The notes under the pieces: generated by a model
Seen by the model: only the letters and a program-made list of their open reading frames with translations
What the model was told of the DNA's origin: nothing
Databases searched by the model: none
Part shown: positions 1 through 6,735 of the stretch, one piece after another
Layout: every line of letters starts with the position of its first letter
Position numbering within the stretch: the stretch's first letter is position 1
From: an uncultured Oscillospiraceae bacterium
GTDB taxonomy: Bacteria; Bacillota; Clostridia; Oscillospirales; Acutalibacteraceae
Assembly (NCBI GenBank): GCA_949283785.1
Contig: CASDTR010000023.1
Location: forward strand, 1-33,374
Direction: 5' to 3'
Length of the DNA: 33,374 bases
Translations under genes and position numbers: made by a program

Positions 1-97
1 AATATCTTGTTTGGACATATTCCTTCCTGCCTTTCTTTAGGTTTGAGCAACTTTATTGTATTGGCTTTTGGGGGATATGTCTATTTTTTTGCTAATA

Positions 98-131
98 AAT
101 AAATGTTGAGGTCTTCACCCCAACATTTATT
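98..131. terminator. Possible transcription terminator hairpin
   Basis: An 11-bp perfect stem, AATAAATGTTG pairing with CAACATTTATT, encloses a 12-nt loop. A T-run follows on the + strand only after about 10 further bases, so it may end a gene lying off the left edge or simply be a stable hairpin. Positions 1-97 hold no gene I can recognise. Confidence 0.4.
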
Positions 132-191
132 ATAGAACCAGTTTTTTTACACTTCGGCTTTTTTGTCTGTACATAAACGAAAAACTGCCAG

Positions 192-220
192 TGGTGATCA
201 AATCCTTTTTCTGTTATAAC
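192..220 (+). promoter_or_regulatory. Candidate promoter for the 256-2496 operon
   Basis: A TGGTGA -35-like hexamer is 17 nt from TATAAC at 215-220, which is preceded by TG in the extended -10 position. The expected start near 227 leaves a leader of about 29 nt with the ribosome site GGAGG before the first gene. The weak -35 and strong extended -10 make this moderate evidence. Confidence 0.45.
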
Positions 221-255
221 GGATATAAAGATAAATCGTCGGAGGAATCAATTAT

Positions 256-681
256 ATGAGCACGGCAATTTTAAACATTAAGCTCTACGAGCTCGAACAG
301 GGATACGGGCGAATGCAGAGCCGCCTTCGCTTGTGCCAGGAGGCTCAGGAAGAAAAACTTCTCAGTGAGCTGGAAACGCTTACAAACGAATATGCGCAAA
401 TAAACTATCTCCTTGAGCAAAGCGCCGCAAGCAGCCGTTCTCCGGCCGTGGCGGAGCTTTCACGGGAACAGGTTGATTTCTTCAAAAAAGCTGAGAAAAC
501 AGGCGGACGACTCCCTGAATATCTGCACTGCCCAACCGAAGACGACGCTGAAGCATATGCCCTTTACGCGGAATACGCCATTGATTTTGCGGTGCAGTCA
601 ATGCGATATGCTCTCATATCCGCCATGAAGGCCATAGAGACGCAGACCCTACTGGATAAGAAAAAGGAGGAACAACAATGA
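256..681 (+). CDS. Hypothetical helical protein coupled to ftsH
   Basis: I do not recognise this 141-residue protein. It has no signal peptide or membrane segment. The sequence is mostly charged and predicted helical: residues about 10-55 look like an amphipathic or coiled-coil hairpin rich in Glu and Leu, followed by an Ala/Tyr-rich acidic stretch around 95-125 and a Lys/Glu tail. GGAGG lies about 9 nt before the ATG, which supports the start. Its TGA overlaps the ATG of the ftsH reading frame (ATGA), the usual sign of translational coupling, so it may be a cytosolic partner or regulator of the FtsH protease. That link rests only on position. Confidence 0.75.
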   Translation: MSTAILNIKLYELEQGYGRMQSRLRLCQEAQEEKLLSELETLTNEYAQINYLLEQSAASSRSPAVAELSREQVDFFKKAEKTGGRLPEYLHCPTEDDAEAYALYAEYAIDFAVQSMRYALISAMKAIETQTLLDKKKEEQQ

Positions 682-914
682 ACGAAGTAAAAAAGCCGCG
701 CAAACCCTTAATTTACTATTACACCATAGTGCTTATAGCCATTATCCTGTTTAACTTTTTGGCTGTACCGCTGATAACACAGGCAAAGATCAAAGAGGTG
801 GATTACGGCACCTTTATAACCATGACTCAGGATAAAGAAATAGGCAAAGTTGAAATTCAGGCTCAGGAAAACCAGATCCTCTTTACGGACAAAAAACGAG
901 ACCCAGGTCTATAA
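678..914 (+). CDS. ftsH: FtsH N-terminal fragment, split by frameshift
   Basis: This 78-residue reading frame is the N-terminus of an FtsH-type membrane protease. It has a short basic cytosolic start, one hydrophobic helix at about residues 12-33, and the start of the periplasmic/extracytoplasmic FtsH domain (VDYGTF and the following beta-strand region). AAGGAGG precedes the ATG. After ILFTDKK the frame runs into a stop, while the sequence expected next in FtsH (a TQVYKTG-like stretch) continues in the +1 frame from about position 892. The break lies at six consecutive A at 891-896. Removing one A restores a single frame of roughly 605 residues, normal for FtsH. Either a real disruption, a recoding or slippage site, or a sequence error explains it. 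Confidence 0.85.
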   Translation: MNEVKKPRKPLIYYYTIVLIAIILFNFLAVPLITQAKIKEVDYGTFITMTQDKEIGKVEIQAQENQILFTDKKRDPGL

Positions 915-2496
915 AACGGGCATGGTGGACGATCCGAATCTTACCGAGCGCCTTTATGAATCGGGAGCAGAATTCTCCGGGGAGATAACGGAGCAGATGT
1001 CTCCCCTGCTGAGCATTTTCCTTACATGGATACTGCCCATTATGATATTTGCGGCCATAGGTCAGTATATGTATAAAAAGCTTCTCGAAAAGGCCGGAGG
1101 TCCCAATTCCATGGCCTTCGGCATGGGAAAGAGCAACGCAAAAGTATATGTCAAATCCTCTGAGGGCATCAAGTTTTCAGACGTAGCGGGAGAAGATGAG
1201 GCCAAAGAAAACCTTGCGGAAATAGTCGATTACCTGCACAGCCCCGATAAATATAAAGAGGTAGGCGCCTCAATGCCGAAGGGAATTCTGCTCGTAGGTC
1301 CTCCCGGAACAGGTAAAACCATGCTGGCAAAGGCCGTCGCCGGCGAATCCAATGTACCGTTCTTTTCAATATCAGGCTCTGAATTCGTGGAAATGTTTGT
1401 GGGCATGGGCGCCGCCAAAGTCCGCGACCTGTTTAATCAGGCCAAGGAAAAAGCTCCCTGTATAGTATTTATTGACGAGATAGACGCCATAGGCAAAAAG
1501 CGTGAAGGCAACATCGGCGGCAACGACGAGAGGGAGCAGACTCTCAACCAGCTACTGACAGAAATGGACGGCTTCGAGGAAAACAGCGGAGTCATCATTC
1601 CGGCAGCCACCAACAGGCCAGAATCCCTCGACCCCGCTCTGACCCGTCCCGGAAGATTTGACCGCCGCGTACCCGTGGAGCTGCCCGACCTTAAAGGCCG
1701 TGAGGCAATTCTCAGAGTACACGCCAAAAAGATAAAGGCATCGCAGAACATAGATTTTCTGAAAATCGCCCGTATGGCTTCGGGCGCTTCAGGTGCCGAG
1801 CTTGCCAATATAGTAAATGAAGCAGCTCTTCGCGCCGTCAGAAGCTCACGAAAGGAAGTCACTCAGGAGGATCTGGAGGAGAGCATCGAGGTAGTTATCG
1901 CAGGCTATCAAAAGAAAAACGCCATGCTTACGGATAAAGAAAAAATGATAGTTTCATACCATGAAATAGGCCATGCCCTTGTTGCTGCCAAGCAGTCTCA
2001 CTCCGCCCCCGTACAGAAAATCACGATTGTCCCCAGGACCTCGGGCGCTCTCGGATACACAATGCAGGTTGACGAAGGAAACCACTACCTTATGAGAAAA
2101 GAGGAGATCGAAAACAAGATAGCCACCTTCACCGGCGGCAGGGCGGCAGAGGAGCTTATATTCGGTTCGGTCACCACAGGCGCCTCCAACGACATCGAGC
2201 AGGCCACAAAGCTTGCCCGCGCAATGATTACCCGCTACGGAATGAGCGACGATTTCGACATGGTGGCTTTGGAAACCGTAAACAACCGGTATCTCGGCGG
2301 CGACGCATCCCTCGCCTGCTCCGCCCAGACGCAGGCCAGCATAGACAGACAGGTTGTAGAGCTCATTAAAAAGCAGCATGAAAAAGCAAAAGAGATCTTG
2401 ACGCAAAACCGCGATAAGCTCGATAAACTGGCGCAGTACCTTTATGAAAGGGAGACAATTACAGGTGAAGAGTTTATGGAAATTCTCAAAAAGTAA
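850..2496 (+). CDS. ftsH: FtsH ATP-dependent zinc metalloprotease, body out of frame with its N-terminus
   Basis: Membrane-bound AAA+ protease that unfolds and degrades membrane and regulatory proteins. Numbering from 850, a second membrane helix lies at about 55-75. The Walker A motif GPPGTGKT is at residues 150-157, Walker B is IVFIDEIDA, the second region of homology contains TRPGRFDR, and the zinc motif HEIGH is at 371-375 with the later Asp in SNDIEQAT as probable third ligand. The homologous sequence is in frame only from about 892, so the first residues from the TTG at 850 are not FtsH. The ATG at 922 would also be possible but has no clear ribosome site. All catalytic residues are intact, so the body would work if the frameshift at 891-896 is bypassed. 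Confidence 0.9.
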   Translation: MKFRLRKTRSSLRTKNETQVYKTGMVDDPNLTERLYESGAEFSGEITEQMSPLLSIFLTWILPIMIFAAIGQYMYKKLLEKAGGPNSMAFGMGKSNAKVYVKSSEGIKFSDVAGEDEAKENLAEIVDYLHSPDKYKEVGASMPKGILLVGPPGTGKTMLAKAVAGESNVPFFSISGSEFVEMFVGMGAAKVRDLFNQAKEKAPCIVFIDEIDAIGKKREGNIGGNDEREQTLNQLLTEMDGFEENSGVIIPAATNRPESLDPALTRPGRFDRRVPVELPDLKGREAILRVHAKKIKASQNIDFLKIARMASGASGAELANIVNEAALRAVRSSRKEVTQEDLEESIEVVIAGYQKKNAMLTDKEKMIVSYHEIGHALVAAKQSHSAPVQKITIVPRTSGALGYTMQVDEGNHYLMRKEEIENKIATFTGGRAAEELIFGSVTTGASNDIEQATKLARAMITRYGMSDDFDMVALETVNNRYLGGDASLACSAQTQASIDRQVVELIKKQHEKAKEILTQNRDKLDKLAQYLYERETITGEEFMEILKK

Positions 2497-2527
2497 AGTT
2501 TAAAATTTATTTTACTTGCAGTCATAC

Positions 2528-2556
2528 AAAAACGGCGCAGCAAAATGCTGCGCCGT
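2528..2556 (-). terminator. Minus-strand terminator hairpin at the left end of a repeat
   Basis: A perfect 11-bp stem, ACGGCGCAGCA / TGCTGCGCCGT (2532-2556), has a 3-nt loop. Read on the minus strand it is followed by a run of five T, so it can terminate the Crp-family gene transcribed leftward from 3466. On the + strand there is no T-run, so it is a poor terminator for ftsH. It is also one arm of the larger repeat. Confidence 0.6.
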
Positions 2557-2790
2557 CAGCTTGTCGATAAAGTTGTTTTATGCTTAGACAGTTTCGGAGC
2601 TGCTGTTTTGCACGATCAGGAGAAAACAGATACGTCACAGGAAACAGCGCAGTACCGAGTTTTTTTGGATACAATCCCTCTGTCAAAACTGCGTTTTGAC
2701 ATCTCCCTTTACACAAGGGAGACAGGAGTGTGTGCTGAATTTTAGTTTTTCGACAGTCTCGCGGCGCAGCAATATGCTGAGCTGTTTTTA
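2532..2790. repeat. Composite intergenic repeat with inverted ends
   Basis: The two ends of this roughly 260-bp stretch resemble each other in inverted orientation. The left end has a GGCGCAGCA/TGCTGCGCC hairpin and then a GTCGATAAAG box. The right end reads inward as TGCTGCGCCG, GAGACTGTCGAAAAAC. The interior holds further perfect stems: TGTCAAAAC/GTTTTGACA at 2681-2701 and TCTCCCTT/AAGGGAGA at 2702-2722. A palindrome GCCTGTACAGGC sits just outside at 2792-2803. No credible gene is encoded. The GTCGAAAAAC box plus hairpin recurs at 33318-33374. The organisation resembles a palindromic MITE-like intergenic element. Confidence 0.65.
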
Positions 2791-2806
2791 CGCCTGTACA
2801 GGCCTT

Positions 2807-3466
2807 TTATAAAAGTGTAAATTCACTGCGTCGGCAAAGCAGCACGCCCTCCCTTTTAAGCTTGCCTATTTCCGCCGACAGGCCGCTTCTGTCAACCTCC
2901 AAATAGTCCGCCAGCTCCTGACGGTCAAAAGGCACCGTAAAACTTTTTACTCCTTTTTCCCGAGAGGTCAAAAACAGATAAGTCATGAGCTTATCCCTTG
3001 TTGTCCGCTGCGAAGTTATCTCCAGTTTTTTGTTGATTTCGAGATTTTTAGACGCCATCACCCTGACAAGATTAGAAATGATACGGCTGTGAAATGCGCA
3101 GGCTTTTGAGCATCGGCATATGATTTTTTCAGGGTTTATCATCATCACGTTACAGTCGGAGCTTGCCCATGCGCTTAACGGTACAGAAGAAACCCCGGCA
3201 AAGGCAAAGGTCTCCGCAAAAATCTCCGGCGGGAAAACAGCGGTAACAATGCTGCGGTTTCCGTAATAATCGTCCCTGACGATCTGAACACTTCCCTCAA
3301 GGACAACACCGAGCTCCCTAACGGCGTCGCCCTGCAAAAATACGGGCTCCCCGCTTTTATATTTCTCCGTCCTCACTTCGAGGCACTTCAAAACCGAAAA
3401 AAGCTCATTTTTTTCAATCCCCTCAAAAAGGGGACATCTTTCCATAATTTCAAAATATTGTTCCAT
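2807..3466 (-). CDS. Crp/Fnr-family transcription regulator
   Basis: A 219-residue regulator with an N-terminal cyclic-nucleotide-binding-like beta-barrel (about residues 10-115; GxxVFLQGD-type strand and LEGSVQI) and a C-terminal winged helix. The recognition helix region is RQELADYLEVDRSGLSAEIG near 165-190. The start at 3466 is chosen because CGGAGAG lies 6-7 nt upstream. An in-frame ATG at 3496 lies inside a palindrome and lacks a ribosome site. Several Cys are present (CRCSKAC near 120) but not the N-terminal Fnr iron-sulfur pattern. It is divergent from a dicluster ferredoxin gene, an arrangement I know from Clostridia redox- or NO-responsive loci. The effector is unknown. Confidence 0.85.
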   Translation of the reverse strand: MEQYFEIMERCPLFEGIEKNELFSVLKCLEVRTEKYKSGEPVFLQGDAVRELGVVLEGSVQIVRDDYYGNRSIVTAVFPPEIFAETFAFAGVSSVPLSAWASSDCNVMMINPEKIICRCSKACAFHSRIISNLVRVMASKNLEINKKLEITSQRTTRDKLMTYLFLTSREKGVKSFTVPFDRQELADYLEVDRSGLSAEIGKLKREGVLLCRRSEFTLL

Positions 3467-3479
3467 GATTCTCTCCGCT

Positions 3480-3495
3480 TGTTGAATTTTCAACA
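3480..3495. promoter_or_regulatory. Candidate operator of the Crp/Fnr-type regulator
   Basis: TGTTGAATTTTCAACA is a perfect inverted repeat with 7-bp arms and a 2-bp centre. It lies about 10-24 nt downstream of the regulator's expected transcription start, suited to autorepression. On the other strand it is centred about 42 nt upstream of the start expected from TAAAAT (3518-3523) for the ferredoxin gene, the class II activator position used by Crp/Fnr proteins. Half-site spacing (TTGA-N4-TCAA) is two bases shorter than classical Fnr. Confidence 0.5.
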
Positions 3496-3510
3496 TATTT
3501 TATCAATGGG

Positions 3511-3539
3511 ATTATAGTAAAATCCAAATGCAAAGTCAA
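3511..3539 (-). promoter_or_regulatory. Sigma-A promoter of the Crp/Fnr gene
   Basis: On the minus strand TTGACT (3539-3534) is separated by 17 nt from a perfect TATAAT (3516-3511), giving a start near 3504 and a leader of about 38 nt. Confidence 0.7.
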
Positions 3540-3570
3540 CAAAAACAGTTTTTGAAGGGAGAAAGAAAAT

Positions 3571-4278
3571 ATGATAAGAAAAATCATAAAAATAGACGAA
3601 AAAAAATGCAACGGTTGCGGAGCCTGCGCCGAAGCCTGCCATGAAGGGGCGATTCAGATGATAAACGGAAAGGCAAAACTTACGAGAGAGGACTACTGCG
3701 ACGGTCTCGGGGACTGCCTGCCTGCATGCCCTGCGGGAGCAATTACATTTGAAGAGAGGGAAGCCCCTGCCTACGACGAAAAAGCGGTGCTCGCCGCAAA
3801 AGAGGAAAAACTGAGTGCTCCCCTTCCTTGCGGCTGTCCCGGCACGGCAATGAAATCTTTTGAAAGAGAAAATGAAACACTGTTCCTCGAGACGCAAGCC
3901 GCAAGCCGAAACCTCAGTCAGCTGACACACTGGCCCGTACAGATAAAGCTTGTACCCGTAAACGCCCCCTACTTTGAAGGAGCAAAGCTCCTTATAGCCG
4001 CCGACTGCTCCGCATACGCCTACGGAAATTTCCACAGCGACTTTATAAAAGGGCGGAAAGTGCTCATAGGATGTCCCAAGCTTGACGCCGTTGACTACAC
4101 CGAAAAGCTCACGCAGATAATAAGAAACAACAATATAGAAAGCGTAACGGTCGTTCGCATGGAGGTACCCTGCTGCGGCGGACTCGAATACGCCGTAAAA
4201 AGTGCTTTGAAAAACAGCGGAAAGTTTATTCCTTGGAACGTGGTGACGATCTCATCTGACGGGCGCATACTCGATTAA
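3571..4278 (+). CDS. Dicluster [4Fe-4S] ferredoxin-domain protein
   Basis: A 235-residue cytosolic iron-sulfur protein. Residues about 5-65 hold two [4Fe-4S] motifs: CNGCGACAEAC and the looser CDGLGDCLPACPAG. A central segment has PCGCPG near 88, and the C-terminal half (about 125-230) has Cys-containing elements ADCSAYA, GCPKLD and VPCCGG that could bind a further cluster or metal. GGGAGAAAG precedes the ATG. Proteins of this build usually stand beside a Crp/Fnr regulator and often hybrid-cluster or other nitrosative-stress genes in anaerobes. Here only the divergent regulator is present. It is probably an electron carrier or redox sensor; the partner enzyme is not evident. A terminator follows directly. 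Confidence 0.85.
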   Translation: MIRKIIKIDEKKCNGCGACAEACHEGAIQMINGKAKLTREDYCDGLGDCLPACPAGAITFEEREAPAYDEKAVLAAKEEKLSAPLPCGCPGTAMKSFERENETLFLETQAASRNLSQLTHWPVQIKLVPVNAPYFEGAKLLIAADCSAYAYGNFHSDFIKGRKVLIGCPKLDAVDYTEKLTQIIRNNNIESVTVVRMEVPCCGGLEYAVKSALKNSGKFIPWNVVTISSDGRILD

Positions 4279-4317
4279 AGTTATTTCCTCGTTTAAAAGT
4301 TGATTTTCTGCAAATAA

Positions 4318-4350
4318 AAAGGCGGTTCTGTAATAGAGCCGCCTTTATTG
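4318..4350 (+). terminator. Rho-independent terminator after the ferredoxin gene
   Basis: AAAGGCGGTTCT pairs with AGAGCCGCCTTT (12 bp, one G-T pair) around a 5-nt loop, followed by TTTATTGTC. A-rich sequence upstream would also let it act on the other strand. Confidence 0.8.
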
Positions 4351-4407
4351 TCAAAATAATCACAACTTTTTTGTTGATTATTCATGCAGTTCTTCCGTGA
4401 TTTTCTA

Positions 4408-4436
4408 TTGAACTTTTTGTATAAACGGACTACAAT
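4408..4436 (+). promoter_or_regulatory. Promoter of the TetR/flavoprotein operon
   Basis: TTGAAC (4408-4413), 17 nt, TACAAT (4431-4436). The expected start is near 4443, so the leader to the ATG at 4582 is unusually long at about 140 nt. Confidence 0.65.
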
Positions 4437-4445
4437 ATTTTTAAT

Positions 4446-4459
4446 ATAACAATTGTTAT
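4446..4459. promoter_or_regulatory. Candidate TetR operator
   Basis: ATAACAATTGTTAT is a perfect 14-bp palindrome starting about 3 nt after the expected transcription start. That is the classic place for autorepression by the TetR-family product encoded just downstream. Confidence 0.55.
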
Positions 4460-4471
4460 TTAAAACGGTTT

Positions 4472-4562
4472 TTGCCGTAAAAACGGCAAGGAGAGACCAG
4501 CAGATGTATATTTCATCTGCCAACATAAAAAATAAAACCGATATCAATCATATTTTTATCGG
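4472..4562 (+). other. Structured leader of the TetR operon
   Basis: Three hairpins follow one another: TTGCCGT/ACGGCAA (4472-4489), GCAGATG/CATCTGC (4500-4520) and CCGATA/TATCGG (4538-4562). The middle one sequesters an in-frame ATG at 4504 that has AAGGAGAG upstream. No poly-T tract follows, so this is not an obvious attenuator. Confidence 0.35.
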
Positions 4563-4581
4563 CGATATTACGGGAGCAGCC

Positions 4582-5172
4582 ATGGCACCGAGAAAACGTA
4601 TTTTCAAAGAGGATATTCTTGAAGCCTCTATCCGTGTAATAAAAAAACAGGGTGCGGCGTCTCTGACTGTGAGAAACATCGCAGCTGAGCTTGAGTGTTC
4701 CACTCAGCCCATCTATTCGGAATTTAAAAATCTCAACTGTCTGAAAGATGAGCTGTACAAGTACGCGGCTGAAAAATATCTTCGCTTTTGTTTCAGCAAC
4801 TATAAAGAATACGCCATCGCCTTTCTGACATTCGCCAAAAAGGAAAAAGAGCTTTTCAAATTCCTGTATCTGCGCAGAAGGGGTTCGGAGGAAAAACTTC
4901 CCGACGATGTAAACTATGCCGTTACGGTGGAGCTTTTATCTCGAAATCTGGAAATGGAGCCGGAACGCGCAGAACAGATGCACCACTGGATGCAGTATTA
5001 CTGCTACACCATGGGCGTTATGATAGCAACTGACTATCGCGATCTGTCTCCTATGGAAATGCACCGTGAGCTCACTGAGCTTTACAGTATAATGCTGCGC
5101 CACTATAAAGAGGTAAAAAGCGAGGATGAGCTTCAGTACTGGCTGAATAAATCACGCAACCTTATCATATAA
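4582..5172 (+). CDS. TetR/AcrR-family transcription repressor
   Basis: A 196-residue regulator. The N-terminal helix-turn-helix spans about residues 5-50, with the expected pattern of a starting helix (KEDILEASIRVIKKQG), the core LTVRNIAAELECS and the recognition helix ending QPIYSEFKN. The remainder is an all-helical ligand-binding domain with aromatic residues (HHWMQYYCYTMG near 135) that could line a hydrophobic pocket. The start at 4582 is preferred because it gives the standard TetR N-terminus and has GGGAG upstream. An alternative ATG at 4504 would add 26 unrelated residues. The stop is 11 nt before the next gene, so it is first in an operon with the flavoprotein and reductase and probably represses it in response to their substrate. 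Confidence 0.85.
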   Translation: MAPRKRIFKEDILEASIRVIKKQGAASLTVRNIAAELECSTQPIYSEFKNLNCLKDELYKYAAEKYLRFCFSNYKEYAIAFLTFAKKEKELFKFLYLRRRGSEEKLPDDVNYAVTVELLSRNLEMEPERAEQMHHWMQYYCYTMGVMIATDYRDLSPMEMHRELTELYSIMLRHYKEVKSEDELQYWLNKSRNLII

Positions 5173-5183
5173 GGAGGAATAAC

Positions 5184-6734
5184 ATGGAAAGAACAGCAGC
5201 AAAATCCTATGATGCGGTAGTCATCGGCGCCGGCAACGGCGGACTTTCCGCAGCTATTCGTGTTCTTCAGGGCGGTTTTTCGTGTCTGCTCCTTGAAAAG
5301 CACAATCTTCCCGGAGGCTTTGCCACAAGCTTTAAAAGGGGCCGCTTTGAATTTGAAGCAAGCCTGCATGAGCTCAACGATTTCGGCTCTCCGGAGGAAC
5401 CCGGAGATATCCGAATTTTGTTCCGAGAGCTCGGAGTCGAGGACAAGATAGACTGGATAAGGATTCCGGAAGCTTACCACCTCATCACAACAGACAAAAA
5501 ATATGACTGTGAGATGCCCTTCGGAGTAGAGGCATACATCAACAAGATGGAGGAATACTGCCCCGGCTCACGCAAATCCATGACGGAGTTTTTTGAGCTT
5601 TGCAACGAGGTGCGCGACGCTCAAACCTATTCGAGCTCCGTAAACGGAAACACGGATTCTAATTATATGAAATCCAATTTTCCCAACTTCATCAAAGCAG
5701 GCAGTTACAGCGTAAACGAAGTTCTCGATGCTCTTAAAATGCCGAAAAAGGCTCAGGACATTCTCAACGCATACTGGTGCTATTTAGGCGTTGACTGCGA
5801 CCGTATGAGCTTCCTCCACTACGGCTCAATGGTGATACGCTACATCACCCGAGACGCCTGGATGCCGAAAATGCGCTCTCACGAAATCAGCCTTGCGATG
5901 GACACGAGAATCAGAGAGCTCGGCGGAGACATCTGGTATCAGTCGGAGGCGGAAAAAATCCTCACCGACGACGAAAATAAAATCATCGGCGTAAGGCTTA
6001 CGGACGGCACCGTTATTAAAACCGGCCATGTTATCGCCAACTGCTCGCCTCACCTTGTTTTCGGAAAGATGCTTGAGGAAAAATCGGTTACCGAAAAAAT
6101 GATCAGAGCCACAAACGCCCGCACCTTTGCCGGAAGAGGCCTCACCCTTTTCCTCGGCCTTAACAAATCCTCCGAGGAACTCGGCATAAAGAGCCACAAC
6201 TATTTCATCTACGATACCGCCGACTCGGTGAAGCAGTACGACATGATGAAAAAAATTGAGACAAACCACGTCCAGGCCACGGTCTGCCTCAACAACGCCT
6301 ATCCTCAATGCTCTCCCGAAGGCACCTGCATGATGTACTTCACCACCATGTTTATGTCTGACGACTGGGGCAGCATAACGGAAGAAGACTATTTCAAAGC
6401 CAAGGACCGAATTGCAGACGATATGATAAATGTATTTGAAAGGGAAACGGGCTGCAAAATCAGAGATTCAATCGAAGAGATCTGTCTCGCTTCCCCCACT
6501 ACCTACGCCCGTTACTGCGGACATCCCGAAGGCGTTATATACGGCTATGAAACCGCCGACTGGGACAGCCTTATGCCCAGAATGATGATGCTCAAGGAAG
6601 ACGCCGAGCTGTTCCCGGGCCTCAGATTCGCGGGAGGCTACGCCATGCGCTCAAGCGGATATTCCAGCGCCTATGTTTCCGGCGACCTTTCCGGAAGACA
6701 AACTGTCGGCGACCTGAAAAGGGAGGGAAAATAA
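5184..6734 (+). CDS. CrtI/phytoene-desaturase-type FAD oxidoreductase
   Basis: A 516-residue flavoprotein of the phytoene desaturase / retinol saturase / amine-oxidase-like superfamily (COG1233 type). The dinucleotide-binding motif GAGNGGLSAA lies at about residues 14-23. The E-K...PGGFATSF element that follows the second strand is typical of CrtI enzymes, and the C-terminal FAD motif is FAGGYAMRSSGYSSAYVSG near 485-505. No signal peptide is seen. AAGGAGG precedes the ATG. Family members desaturate or saturate polyenes and other hydrophobic substrates. No carotenoid genes are nearby, and the adjacent ferredoxin reductase suggests the enzyme receives electrons and acts as a reductase. The substrate cannot be read from sequence. 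Confidence 0.85.
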   Translation: MERTAAKSYDAVVIGAGNGGLSAAIRVLQGGFSCLLLEKHNLPGGFATSFKRGRFEFEASLHELNDFGSPEEPGDIRILFRELGVEDKIDWIRIPEAYHLITTDKKYDCEMPFGVEAYINKMEEYCPGSRKSMTEFFELCNEVRDAQTYSSSVNGNTDSNYMKSNFPNFIKAGSYSVNEVLDALKMPKKAQDILNAYWCYLGVDCDRMSFLHYGSMVIRYITRDAWMPKMRSHEISLAMDTRIRELGGDIWYQSEAEKILTDDENKIIGVRLTDGTVIKTGHVIANCSPHLVFGKMLEEKSVTEKMIRATNARTFAGRGLTLFLGLNKSSEELGIKSHNYFIYDTADSVKQYDMMKKIETNHVQATVCLNNAYPQCSPEGTCMMYFTTMFMSDDWGSITEEDYFKAKDRIADDMINVFERETGCKIRDSIEEICLASPTTYARYCGHPEGVIYGYETADWDSLMPRMMMLKEDAELFPGLRFAGGYAMRSSGYSSAYVSGDLSGRQTVGDLKREGK

Positions 6735-6735
6735 T

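Noticed and set aside
885-900. Programmed -1 frameshift at the A-rich heptamer in ftsH
   Set aside because: The downstream FtsH frame is +1 (or -2) relative to the start, so a classic -1 slippery site cannot join the two parts.
2545-2745. Small open frames on both strands after ftsH
   Set aside because: They run through the palindromic repeat, lack ribosome sites and have no protein-like pattern.
4504-4581. Earlier start for the TetR protein at 4504
   Set aside because: It has a good ribosome site but lies in a hairpin and adds 26 residues absent from the usual TetR N-terminus; kept only as an alternative.
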